This document shows, one piece after another, positions 15,635 to 23,319 of a stretch of DNA of 26,699 nt. Position 1 is the first letter of the stretch. Every line of letters starts with the position of its first letter. Origin of the DNA: CAZIHO01 sp964538875 (GTDB taxonomy: Bacteria > Pseudomonadota > Gammaproteobacteria > Chromatiales > Chromatiaceae). The position numbers and the translations under genes are program-made. The notes under the pieces are model-generated. The model was not told where the DNA came from and made no database searches. It was given only the letters and a program-made list of their open reading frames with translations. The stretch covers positions 1-26,699 of the forward strand of contig CAZIHO010000041.1 of NCBI GenBank assembly GCA_964538875.1, in the 5' to 3' direction.

Positions 15635-16570
15635 TCAGAATTTTTTATGCACGAAACGCCGGTCGTCAAATTGGTGCAGCATCACCTGGCGCGGGAAATG
15701 CTCGCTGGCGCAGCCGATGCAGGGGTGTCCGGCGCGGATGCAGGTATTGGTGTTGCCATTGTGGCCGGTGATGAGGCAGTCGTTCTTGGTCACCGGACCC
15801 TGGCACCCCAGCTTGAGCAGGCAGCCGGGTTCGCCAATCTTGGTGGCGAAGTGCTTTTCCTGAAAATCCGCGTAATAGACACAGCGCTCGTGGTTGGTGT
15901 GGGAGAAGAAGCGCAGCGGCCGTTGTTTGGCGTCCAGTTCCGGCGGCCGGCCGGTCTTGATCTGGTGCAGCAGGGTATAGACCAGGTGTTCCGGCTTCAT
16001 GGGGCAGTTGGGCAGATTCACCAGGGGCTTGTTGATGCGCCGCTGGGACATGAATTCACCCAAGGTTTGACAGCCGGTGACCATGCCGTTCATCCGGGTG
16101 ATGCCACCCAAGGCGGCGCAGGTCCCGGCGGCGATGCAGGCGCTGGCGCCGGCTGCCAATTCCTGGACCCATTCCCGGATAGGCCGCTCCCCCATCAGGC
16201 AGGCATGGGGCAGATCCACCGGGATGGAGCCTTCCAGAATAAAGAGGTAGCCCGGCTTCTCCTTGCTCACCTGGGTGAGCAGGCCGGTCACCTGGTCGCC
16301 GGTGGCTAGGGAGATGTCCGGGTGATACACCAGGTTGGCGAACCGGGTGATGATGTCCACCACCGGCACCAGGTCGATATCCAAGAAACTACAGGAACAG
16401 CCAGAGCAGGAACTGGCGTGGAGCCACACCAAATCGGGCTTTTGCTCCGGGCCCCGGGCGGCGGCGGACAGCAGCTCGGGCCAGGACACCAGGCTGGCGG
16501 CCCCGGCGGCGACGATGGCCCGGTAAATTTGCCGCAGGGCCTGACGGCGGTTCATGGGGGCGTCGAACAT
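15635..16570 (-). CDS. [NiFe]-hydrogenase small subunit, Tat-exported
   Basis: This 311-residue protein is the electron-transfer subunit of a [NiFe]-hydrogenase. It starts with a twin-arginine signal (Arg8-Arg9 in NRRQALR, a hydrophobic stretch, and an AAA site near 36-38), so the enzyme should be periplasmic. Proximal [4Fe-4S] ligands are Cys55, Cys58 (CSGC), Cys151 (GTCAALGG) and Cys189 (NLPNCP). Distal ligands are His227, Cys230, Cys250 and Cys256. The medial site has Cys265, Cys277, Cys284 and Cys287; Cys277 replaces the usual Pro, which predicts [4Fe-4S] in place of [3Fe-4S]. Extra Cys60 and Cys145 lie near proximal ligands but not at the positions of oxygen-tolerant enzymes. There is no C-terminal membrane anchor. 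AGGAG lies nine bases before the ATG at 16570; ATG 16555 is an alternative. It follows the large subunit by 17 nt, the reverse of the common order. Confidence 0.95.
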   Translation of the reverse strand: MFDAPMNRRQALRQIYRAIVAAGAASLVSWPELLSAAARGPEQKPDLVWLHASSCSGCSCSFLDIDLVPVVDIITRFANLVYHPDISLATGDQVTGLLTQVSKEKPGYLFILEGSIPVDLPHACLMGERPIREWVQELAAGASACIAAGTCAALGGITRMNGMVTGCQTLGEFMSQRRINKPLVNLPNCPMKPEHLVYTLLHQIKTGRPPELDAKQRPLRFFSHTNHERCVYYADFQEKHFATKIGEPGCLLKLGCQGPVTKNDCLITGHNGNTNTCIRAGHPCIGCASEHFPRQVMLHQFDDRRFVHKKF

Positions 16571-16587
16571 GGGCGGCAGCTCCTGGG

Positions 16588-18138
16588 TTAATGAACCGAG
16601 CAGGCCATGCAGGGATCCGTGGAACGGACGATGCGCGCCAGCTCCATGGGATTGCGGGCATCCGCGACCCGGGTGCCGATCAGCATTTTTTCCACGGCGC
16701 CGGGCCGGCCGTCCCCGTCCCTAGGCGAAATGTTCCAGGTAGTGGGAACGATCATTTCGTAATTGGCGATGCGGCCTTGGCCGTCGGTTTCGATCCAGTG
16801 GGCCAGCGCGCCCCGGGTCGCCTCCGTGAGCCCCACGCCCTGGGCGTTGCGGGGCAGATCCCGTTCCACGAACGCCAACACTCCCGGCGTCACCGCCGCC
16901 AAATCCTGTTCCATCCGCTCCAGGATCAGTTGGGCCATCAAATAGCGGCTCAGGTGACGGCCCAGCACCGACGGATAGTCGTCCAGGGTCAAGCCCAAGT
17001 CCCGGTTGACCTGGTCCACCAGGGCATTGAGCTTGGGATTGGTGCCGGACCGGTAGGTATTCACCACCCGTGCCGCCGGACCCACTTCCATGACCTGGCC
17101 CCCGTAGCGGGGTGCCCGGGTCCAACTGTATTTGCCGTCCGGCTTGGCCTGTTCGTCCTGGAAGCGCCGGTAGTTGATGGGCTCCAGCCGGCGCACCCCA
17201 AGGGGTTTGATGCCCTGATCCGGCTGGTTGGCGTAGTAGGAATATTTGTGGTCCTCCCGGATCTTGCCCAGATCCAGGGGCTGATACTCACCGTTCAGGG
17301 TCGCACCCCCGGCGGTCAGGAAATTCTTGCCATCCTGATCCGGCAGCCAGGGATAGGACAGCAGGTGACCGTAGCCCCGGCCTTCCTTGAAATAGCCGGG
17401 GAAGGCCTTGGCCACCGCCAGCAGGTCGTCCCGGAAGCTGTCCCGGATGAAGGGCGCCACCTTGGCTAACAGACTCTGGTATTGGAGGATGCGGTCCAGT
17501 GTCGGCACGGTGGTGACGCCGCCCGCCTCGATGGTCACCGGATGGGGCGCTTTGGCGCCGAACAGGGCCACCATGCGATGCAGATCCGCCATGACCGGCA
17601 GGGCATCCAGATAGTGGCGGATCGCCGACAGATTCACTTCCGGGTCTTGCACGTAGGCCGCTTCATAGCGGGGCAGGAAGGGGGCCGCCGGAAAAATCTT
17701 CTTGCTAGCCAATTCGTTCTGGACCCAATCCCGGACCCCCAGGAGTCCCGGGTCCTTGCCCCGGTAATGCAAGACCGCCGTGATGTCGATGAAATCCAGG
17801 GCGCACAGGGTATAGAAATGCAGCAAATAGTCCTGGAGCTGGTAGGCGCCCACGATCAGATTGCGCAACAGTTGGCCGTTAGCGTTGGGTTTGAGGCCCA
17901 TGGCGTTCTCCAGCGCCAGGGACGCGGCCTCCGCGTGGGCGTAGGGACAGACGCCGCACACCCGTTGGGTGACCTGCTGGGCGACCCGGGCGTCATATCC
18001 CACCAGCGCCGCCTCGATACCCCGGAACATATCACCCGAGCAACGGGCATCCGTCACCTGATCCCCCTCCATGCGGGTCACGAAGCGCAAATGCCCTTCA
18101 ATCCGGGTCATGGGATCCACGACGATGCCTTGCGTCAT
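16588..18138 (-). CDS. [NiFe]-hydrogenase large subunit without C-terminal extension
   Basis: A 516-residue catalytic subunit that holds the Ni-Fe(CN)2CO centre and splits or forms H2. The N-terminal motif is RVCGVCPYAH with Cys61, Cys64 and His68; the C-terminal motif is DPCMACSVH with Cys510 and Cys513. Residue 516, the His of that motif, is the last one. Most [NiFe] large subunits carry about 15 more residues that a dedicated endopeptidase removes after this His; their absence is known in H2-sensing HoxC/HupV and in CooH. It has no signal peptide and should be co-exported with the Tat-bearing small subunit. The start at 18138 (MTQGIVVDPMTRIEGHLRF) fits the family N-terminus and has a G-rich site upstream, so I reject the longer frame to 18300. 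The subgroup is uncertain; the overall style resembles group 1. Confidence 0.96.
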   Translation of the reverse strand: MTQGIVVDPMTRIEGHLRFVTRMEGDQVTDARCSGDMFRGIEAALVGYDARVAQQVTQRVCGVCPYAHAEAASLALENAMGLKPNANGQLLRNLIVGAYQLQDYLLHFYTLCALDFIDITAVLHYRGKDPGLLGVRDWVQNELASKKIFPAAPFLPRYEAAYVQDPEVNLSAIRHYLDALPVMADLHRMVALFGAKAPHPVTIEAGGVTTVPTLDRILQYQSLLAKVAPFIRDSFRDDLLAVAKAFPGYFKEGRGYGHLLSYPWLPDQDGKNFLTAGGATLNGEYQPLDLGKIREDHKYSYYANQPDQGIKPLGVRRLEPINYRRFQDEQAKPDGKYSWTRAPRYGGQVMEVGPAARVVNTYRSGTNPKLNALVDQVNRDLGLTLDDYPSVLGRHLSRYLMAQLILERMEQDLAAVTPGVLAFVERDLPRNAQGVGLTEATRGALAHWIETDGQGRIANYEMIVPTTWNISPRDGDGRPGAVEKMLIGTRVADARNPMELARIVRSTDPCMACSVH

Positions 18139-18201
18139 CCAATTCCCCCCTGTTCTGAGCGGTTGGTCACAAATCCAACTTAATAGCGGCGCGGGGCTAA
18201 G

Positions 18202-18227
18202 TGCCTTGATTGTCCTGGCGCAAGGCA
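18202..18227 (-). promoter_or_regulatory. Dyad upstream of the hydrogenase operon
   Basis: A 7-bp inverted repeat, TGCCTTG and CAAGGCA separated by 12 bp, lies 64-89 bp before the large-subunit start. Its position suits an operator or activator site for the operon. The TTG/CAA ends recall hydrogenase activator sites such as that of HupR, but the spacing differs and the match may be chance. Confidence 0.25.
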
Positions 18228-18373
18228 GGGTGGGAATCTGCCCTTGACAGGGGACGGACCGGGATTTGGACTGAGCGGCGCGCCAGGGCAATCCCGGCAC
18301 CGGCGGGGCTACCGCCTAGTCAGAGGGTTGAGGATGAACGGGCGGGGTGATGATCCGGGCCGGGCCGGGCGCG

Positions 18374-18637
18374 CTAGGCTTGCTTGGCGCTGGAGTTCAG
18401 CAAATGCCGCAGGACCCGGTTCAAGTAGCGAATCAAGAGACTGAAGGTCAGATATTGGGCCTGTTGGTTCAGGGTGCGGGGCTTGCCCACCAGTTCCAGA
18501 CGCGCCTCGCAATAGGCAATGTCCGCTTCCAGACCGCTGACCCGCAACTGGTCCCAACGCACATTGGCCAAGCTCGTGGTGAGGGAGCTTGGGTGGGGAG
18601 CCGGGAGACCGTGGGCGACCCTCGAACTCTTATCCAT
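18374..18637 (-). CDS. Unrecognised small protein, 87 residues
   Basis: I do not recognise this gene. The ATG at 18637 is preceded by GGGAG eight bases upstream, and the product looks protein-like: a Ser/Pro-rich N-terminus, then a helical stretch (VRWDQLRVSGLEADIAYC, followed by EARLELVGKPRTLNQQAQYL) and a basic, hydrophobic helix (TFSLLIRYLNRVLRHLL) that could be amphipathic. It has no signal peptide or clear membrane span and one Cys. It lies between the hydrogenase operon, from which it is 235 bp away on the same strand, and the divergent sucA. It is probably its own transcription unit, though a promoter inside 18139-18373 is not evident. It could still be a chance frame. Confidence 0.5.
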   Translation of the reverse strand: MDKSSRVAHGLPAPHPSSLTTSLANVRWDQLRVSGLEADIAYCEARLELVGKPRTLNQQAQYLTFSLLIRYLNRVLRHLLNSSAKQA

Positions 18638-18859
18638 TCAGTGTTCTCCCGGTGGCGGTAAGGGGGCCTGGAGCCCGCTCCCAGATTTGGCATTCGACCT
18701 TTGCAAGCGCACGAACTAAGCTTAACATTCGGTTGTTGCAGAGCAGCATCCACCACCGCGACCCGGTAATTTCTGGCTGTACCCCGGCGTTCCGCCGGCG
18801 GACGAACCGGCGCGGTAGATAATGAATATTAGATCAACGACAAGACCACCAAAAAGCCC

Positions 18860-21712
18860 ATGAGCGCACTACTTGATTTGTTCCGAAGTTCCTCGGCCCT
18901 ATTCGGAGCTAACGCGGCCTTCATCGAAGGGCTGTACGAAGACTATTTACAGGATCCCAATCGGGTGGACCCGGCCTGGCGCCAGCGGTTTGACGACTTG
19001 CGCCGGGGCGCAGCCAACGAAACCGCCCACGGTCCGGTGCGGGACAACTTTCTACGCCTGGGCCGGGAACACCCGGCGGGGCAGATGGTGGCGCGGGGCG
19101 ATTTGTCCCCGGCGGGGGCGGAACAGCAGGCGGCGGTCTTGCGTCTGATCAATGCCTATCGTTACCGGGGACACCAGGCGGCCAAACTGGATCCCCTGGG
19201 CCTGACGCCCCCCACCGACGTGCCGGATCTGCGCCTGGAATTCCACCGCCTGACCGAGGCAGACCTGGATCGCCACTTCAACACCGGCTCCCTATACGCA
19301 CCGGATCGCATGAAGCTGCGGGACATCATCGCGTTGCTGCGGGATGTCTATTGCGGTTCCCTGGGCAGCGAGTACATGCACATCACCGACACGGTGGAAA
19401 AGCGCTGGCTGCAAAAGCGCCTGGAAGGCTACCGGGGCCGGCCGGAGATCGACCTGGAGGGCAAGCGCTGGCTGCTGACCCTGCTCACCGCCGCCGAAGG
19501 CATCGAGCGCTACATGCACGCCCGCTACGTGGGCCAAAAGCGCTTTTCCCTAGAGGGCGGCGAGTCCCTGATTCCCATGCTGGATGAACTGATCCAGCGG
19601 GCCGGCCGGGATGGGGTCAACGAAATCGTCATCGGCATGGCCCACCGGGGCCGCCTGAACGTGCTCACCAACATTCTCGGCAAGCCGCCCCAGCAAATCT
19701 TCCAGGAATTCGAGGGACGCGGCAAACTGGATTCCAGCCGGGCCGGCGACGTGAAATATCACATGGGCTTTTCCGCCGACATCGACACCCCCGGCGGATT
19801 CGTGCACGCCACCCTGGGCTTCAATCCCTCCCACCTGGAAATCGTCAGCCCGGTCATCGAGGGCTCGGTACGGGCCCGGCAGACCCGGCGCGGCGACCGG
19901 CGTGGCGACCAGGTTTTACCAGTGCTCATTCATGGCGACTCGGCCTTCGCGGGCCAAGGCGTGGTCATGGAGACCATGCAGTTGTCCCAGACCCGGGGCT
20001 TCGGCACCGGCGGCACCGTGCATATCGTGGTGAACAACCAAATTGGCTTCACCACCAGCAACCCCCAGGACACCCGTTCTTCTCTATATTGCACCGACGT
20101 GGGCAAGATCATCCAGACGCCCATTTTTCACGTCAACGGCGACGATCCGGAGGCGGCCCTGTTCGCCATCCGCTTGGCCTTGAGTTTCCGCATGGAGTTC
20201 CACAAGGACGTCATCGTGGATCTGGTCTGTTACCGGCGCCACGGCCATAACGAGGCGGACGAGCCGGCCGTAACCCAGCCCCTGATGTACAAGGCCATCC
20301 GCAATCATCTGTCCACCCGCCAGTTGTACGCCGAGCGGCTGATCAGCGAGGGCGTCATCGCGCCCGAGACCGGCCAGGCCCTGGTGGAGGAATTCCACAC
20401 CTCCGTGGAACAGGGGGTGCTGGAAGCCCGGCCGGTGGCCTATGCCCTGGATCACCCGCACCGGGTTAATTGGCGGCCCTTCCTGAACGTGGAATGGACC
20501 GCGCCGGCCCATACCGGGGTGCCCATGGAGGTCCTGCGCGAATTGGGCCTCAAACTGGTGGAACTGCCCGAAGGGTTCGAGTTGCACGCCCGGCTAGCCA
20601 AGATTTGGAGCGAGCGGCGCAAGATGGCTAAGGGCGACCAGTTGGCGGACTGGGGTTTTGCGGAAAACCTGGCCTACGCGACCCTGCTGCGGGACGGCTA
20701 TCCGATCCGCCTGACCGGCCAAGACGCGGGGCGCGGCACCTTCTTCCATCGCCATGCGGTGGCCCACGAACAACAGACCGGCGCCGCCTACGTCCCCTTG
20801 CAGCACCTGGACCCGGATGGTCCCAGTTTCACGGTCATCGATTCCATCCTGTCCGAGGAAGCAGTGGTCGGCTTTGAATACGGCCACGCCACCGCCGAAC
20901 CCAATTCCATGACCCTGTGGGAAGCCCAGTTTGGGGATTTCGCCAACGTGGCCCAGGTGGTTATCGACCAGTTCATCACCTCCGGCGGCACCAAGTGGGG
21001 CCTGCAATGCGGGCTGGTGATGCTACTGCCCCACGGTTACGAGGGCCAGGGTGCCGAACATTCGTCCGGGCGCCTGGAGCGGTTTCTACAACTGTGCGCA
21101 GAGGACAATATCCAGGTCTGCGTGCCCACCACGCCGGCCCAGATCTTCCACCTGCTGCGCCGGCAAATGGTGCGGCCCTACCGGCGGCCCCTGGTGGTCA
21201 TGTCCCCCAAGAGCCTGCTGCGGCATCGTCTGGCCACGTCCAAGCTGGACGAAATGGCCCATGGAGAGTTCCAGCCGGTGATCGGCGAAATCGACCGCCT
21301 GGACCCGGCCCAGGTCGTCCGGGTGATCCTCTGTGCCGGCAAGGTCTATTACGATCTGCTGGAAGCCCGTCGTGCCCGGGGGCTGGACAATGTGGCCATC
21401 ATCCGGGTGGAGCAGTTGTATCCCTTCCCCAAGGCCGCCTTCGCAGCGGCCATGTCCGCGTTCCCCCACGCCGGGGAACTGATTTGGTGTCAGGAAGAAC
21501 CCCAGAATCAAGGAGCCTGGGATCAGATCAAACACCGCTTCTATCCCCTGATCGAGGCGGGCAAGCGCCTCTATTTCGTCGGCCGCCCCGCGTCCGCCGC
21601 GCCAGCGGTTGGCCAGCACCGGGTCCATACCAAACAACAAGAACAGTTAATCGATGAAGCCCTCGCCGGCCGAGTCAATCCCGCCATGAATCGGAGGATG
21701 CCCAGTCAATGA
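18860..21712 (+). CDS. sucA: 2-oxoglutarate dehydrogenase E1
   Basis: E1 of the 2-oxoglutarate dehydrogenase complex uses thiamine diphosphate to decarboxylate 2-oxoglutarate and pass the succinyl group to lipoyl-E2, in the citric acid cycle. The 950-residue length is normal. Family features are the N-terminal helix FIEGLYEDYLQDPNRVDPAW that binds E2, the active-site stretch MAHRGRLNVLTNI, the thiamine diphosphate and Mg region from GDSAFAGQG (residue 359) to VVNNQIGFTTS, the RRHGHNEADEPAVTQPLMY block, and the C-terminal transketolase-like part with LPHGYEGQGAEHSS. The start at 18860 has only a weak ribosome-binding site. A GATAAT at 18818-18823 could be a -10 element, without a convincing -35. 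The stop overlaps the sucB start by 4 bp. Confidence 0.97.
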   Translation: MSALLDLFRSSSALFGANAAFIEGLYEDYLQDPNRVDPAWRQRFDDLRRGAANETAHGPVRDNFLRLGREHPAGQMVARGDLSPAGAEQQAAVLRLINAYRYRGHQAAKLDPLGLTPPTDVPDLRLEFHRLTEADLDRHFNTGSLYAPDRMKLRDIIALLRDVYCGSLGSEYMHITDTVEKRWLQKRLEGYRGRPEIDLEGKRWLLTLLTAAEGIERYMHARYVGQKRFSLEGGESLIPMLDELIQRAGRDGVNEIVIGMAHRGRLNVLTNILGKPPQQIFQEFEGRGKLDSSRAGDVKYHMGFSADIDTPGGFVHATLGFNPSHLEIVSPVIEGSVRARQTRRGDRRGDQVLPVLIHGDSAFAGQGVVMETMQLSQTRGFGTGGTVHIVVNNQIGFTTSNPQDTRSSLYCTDVGKIIQTPIFHVNGDDPEAALFAIRLALSFRMEFHKDVIVDLVCYRRHGHNEADEPAVTQPLMYKAIRNHLSTRQLYAERLISEGVIAPETGQALVEEFHTSVEQGVLEARPVAYALDHPHRVNWRPFLNVEWTAPAHTGVPMEVLRELGLKLVELPEGFELHARLAKIWSERRKMAKGDQLADWGFAENLAYATLLRDGYPIRLTGQDAGRGTFFHRHAVAHEQQTGAAYVPLQHLDPDGPSFTVIDSILSEEAVVGFEYGHATAEPNSMTLWEAQFGDFANVAQVVIDQFITSGGTKWGLQCGLVMLLPHGYEGQGAEHSSGRLERFLQLCAEDNIQVCVPTTPAQIFHLLRRQMVRPYRRPLVVMSPKSLLRHRLATSKLDEMAHGEFQPVIGEIDRLDPAQVVRVILCAGKVYYDLLEARRARGLDNVAIIRVEQLYPFPKAAFAAAMSAFPHAGELIWCQEEPQNQGAWDQIKHRFYPLIEAGKRLYFVGRPASAAPAVGQHRVHTKQQEQLIDEALAGRVNPAMNRRMPSQ

Positions 21713-22974
21713 GCATAGAAATTCGCGTTCCCGCCTTGCCGGAATCCGTGGCCGACGCCACCGTTCTGAATTGGCACAAGAAGCCCGGCGACCTGGTCCG
21801 GCGCGAGGAAAATCTGGTGGACCTGGAAACTGACAAGGTAGTCCTAGAGGTTCCGGCGCCCCAGGAGGGCCGCTTGCTGGAAATCCGCTGTCGCGAGGGT
21901 CAGGTGGTGCAAGCCCAGGAAATCCTGGCGATTCTGGGTGCGGCGGATGCGGTGGTGGCGGATGCCGCCGTGGCACCGGCCCCGGCACCCGCGCCAGCCG
22001 CCGCTCCGGCGGCTCCAGCGCCAGCCGCCACCATGCCGGCCAAGCAACCGGAGCCGGATGGCGACGCAGCCTTGGGACCGGCGGCCAGGCGCATCGTCAA
22101 GGATTTGCAACTGGACCCGGCGGCGATTCCGGGCAGTGGCCATGGCGGCCGTATCCTCAAGGGCGACGTGATGCGCTACCTGGATTCCAAGGAGCAGGTG
22201 CGGGCCCCGGACGATTTGTCCGCCTTCCGGCCCAACCCGGACAGCGCCGCCCAGCCAGCAGCCGGCCCCAGCGGCCGGCCCGAACAGCGGGTGCCCATGA
22301 CCCGGCTGCGCGCCCGCATCGCCGAACGCCTGCTCCAGGCCCAGCAAACGGCGGCCATTCTCACCACCTTCAACGAAGTCAACATGCAGCCGGTGATGGA
22401 TCTGCGCAACCGCTATAAGGAGCGGTTCGAAAAGGTCCATGAAACCCGGCTGGGCTTCATGAGCTTCTTCGTCAAGGCGGCGGTGGAAGCCCTGAAGCGC
22501 TTCCCGGTGGTCAATGCCTCGGTGGACGGCAACGACATCATCTACCACGGCTATTACGACATCGGCATCGCGGTAGGCTCTCCCAGGGGACTGGTGGTGC
22601 CAATCCTGCGGGATTGCGATCAACTGAGTTTCGCCGACATCGAGAAAGGCATCGGGGTGTTCGGCCAGAAGGCCAAGGATGGGACCCTCAGTTTCGAGGA
22701 TCTGACCGGCGGCACCTTCTCCATCACCAATGGCGGCATTTTTGGTTCCATGTTGTCCACACCCATCCTGAATCCGCCCCAAAGCGCCATTCTGGGCATG
22801 CACGCCACCAAGGATCGGCCGGTGGCAGAGAATGGTCAGGTGGTGATTCGTCCGGTCATGTACCTGGCGCTGAGCTACGACCATCGCATCGTGGACGGCC
22901 GGGAAGCGGTGCAGTTCCTGCTGACCATCAAGGAATGCCTGGAAGATCCGGCGCGCCTGCTGCTACAACTCTAG
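21709..22974 (+). CDS. sucB: Dihydrolipoamide succinyltransferase E2
   Basis: E2 forms the core of the 2-oxoglutarate dehydrogenase complex and moves the succinyl group from its lipoyl arm to CoA. The 421-residue product has one lipoyl domain with the target Lys43 in DLETDKVVLEVP, a long Ala/Pro linker (about residues 80-118), a peripheral subunit-binding domain (LGPAARRIVKDLQLDP through HGGRILKGDVMRYL, about 124-162) and the catalytic domain, with His392 and Asp396 in SYDHRIVDG. Its ATG lies in the sucA stop (ATGA), so translation is coupled. No lpd (E3) or sucCD follows; the next gene is on the other strand, so E3 must be encoded elsewhere. Confidence 0.97.
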   Translation: MSIEIRVPALPESVADATVLNWHKKPGDLVRREENLVDLETDKVVLEVPAPQEGRLLEIRCREGQVVQAQEILAILGAADAVVADAAVAPAPAPAPAAAPAAPAPAATMPAKQPEPDGDAALGPAARRIVKDLQLDPAAIPGSGHGGRILKGDVMRYLDSKEQVRAPDDLSAFRPNPDSAAQPAAGPSGRPEQRVPMTRLRARIAERLLQAQQTAAILTTFNEVNMQPVMDLRNRYKERFEKVHETRLGFMSFFVKAAVEALKRFPVVNASVDGNDIIYHGYYDIGIAVGSPRGLVVPILRDCDQLSFADIEKGIGVFGQKAKDGTLSFEDLTGGTFSITNGGIFGSMLSTPILNPPQSAILGMHATKDRPVAENGQVVIRPVMYLALSYDHRIVDGREAVQFLLTIKECLEDPARLLLQL

Positions 22975-23011
22975 CCCCATTCCGGCACAGGGACGTGCCT
23001 TGGGCAGCACC

Positions 23012-23233
23012 TCACTCCCCGTCCCAGTCCTCGTCGAGCAGGGCCGCCATCAGAGCCGCACGGCGGTCCAGGGAATGCTGGACTTGGCGCACCAGATTCA
23101 GCAGGGCCAGTTCCGGATAGGCGCCTAGGCCGTCAGCCGTCAGTGGCGCCGGGGCTTGGGTGGCCGAAGGCTGTTGCAACCCGGCAGAGTGACGAAAGGA
23201 ATCCAGCCAAATGACATTGTCGGGCGCGCCCAT
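23012..23233 (-). CDS. Unrecognised small acidic protein, 73 residues
   Basis: I do not recognise this gene. The start at 23233 (MGAPDNVIWLDSFR) is chosen over the upstream frame because AGGGAGG lies nine bases before it. The product has a short conserved-looking N-terminal segment, a Pro/Ala/Gln-rich middle (QQPSATQAPAPLTADG), a Leu-rich probable helix (YPELALLNLVRQVQHSLDRR) and an acidic end (LLDEDWDGE). No signal peptide or membrane span is visible. Its 3' end converges on sucB with 37 bp between. An AT-rich inverted repeat about 90-120 bp upstream may regulate it. Confidence 0.6.
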   Translation of the reverse strand: MGAPDNVIWLDSFRHSAGLQQPSATQAPAPLTADGLGAYPELALLNLVRQVQHSLDRRAALMAALLDEDWDGE

Positions 23234-23239
23234 GGGGCA

Positions 23240-23246
23240 GTACCTC
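23240..23246 (-). promoter_or_regulatory. Ribosome-binding site deciding a small-gene start
   Basis: On the minus strand the G-rich AGGGAGG lies about nine bases before the ATG at 23233. It supports the 73-residue start and argues that this short frame is translated. Confidence 0.6.
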
Positions 23247-23319
23247 CCTCGGGTTAGGGCATCCGGTTGCCTAGTTCCGTCCGGTGCTCCCATTCCTTAG
23301 CGGCGCACGGATCAGCTAC

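Noticed and set aside
13935..15863. Long open frame (642 codons) on the plus strand opposite the chemoreceptor
   Set aside because: It is Gly/His/Gln-rich, has no domain, and is the mirror of a high-GC gene with a certain identity on the other strand.
18186..18202. Possible sigma54 promoter before the hydrogenase operon (GGCACTTAGCCCCGC on the minus strand)
   Set aside because: The spacing between the GG and GC elements is one base too long for a -24/-12 promoter.
18139..18300. N-terminal extension of the hydrogenase large subunit up to 18300
   Set aside because: The extension has no family similarity; MTQGIVVDPMTRIEGHLRF at 18138 is the normal start and has a G-rich site just upstream.
18791..18802. 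TCCGCCGGCGGA palindrome upstream of sucA
   Set aside because: Short GC-only palindromes are frequent in DNA of this composition, and nothing else supports a site.
21844..22884. 346-codon minus-strand frame opposite sucB
   Set aside because: A shadow of sucB: His/Gly-rich, with a Gly/Arg/Trp run opposite the Ala/Pro linker.
22984..22999. Hairpin GGCAC/GTGCC after sucB as a terminator
   Set aside because: Only five base pairs and no T tract; too weak to call.
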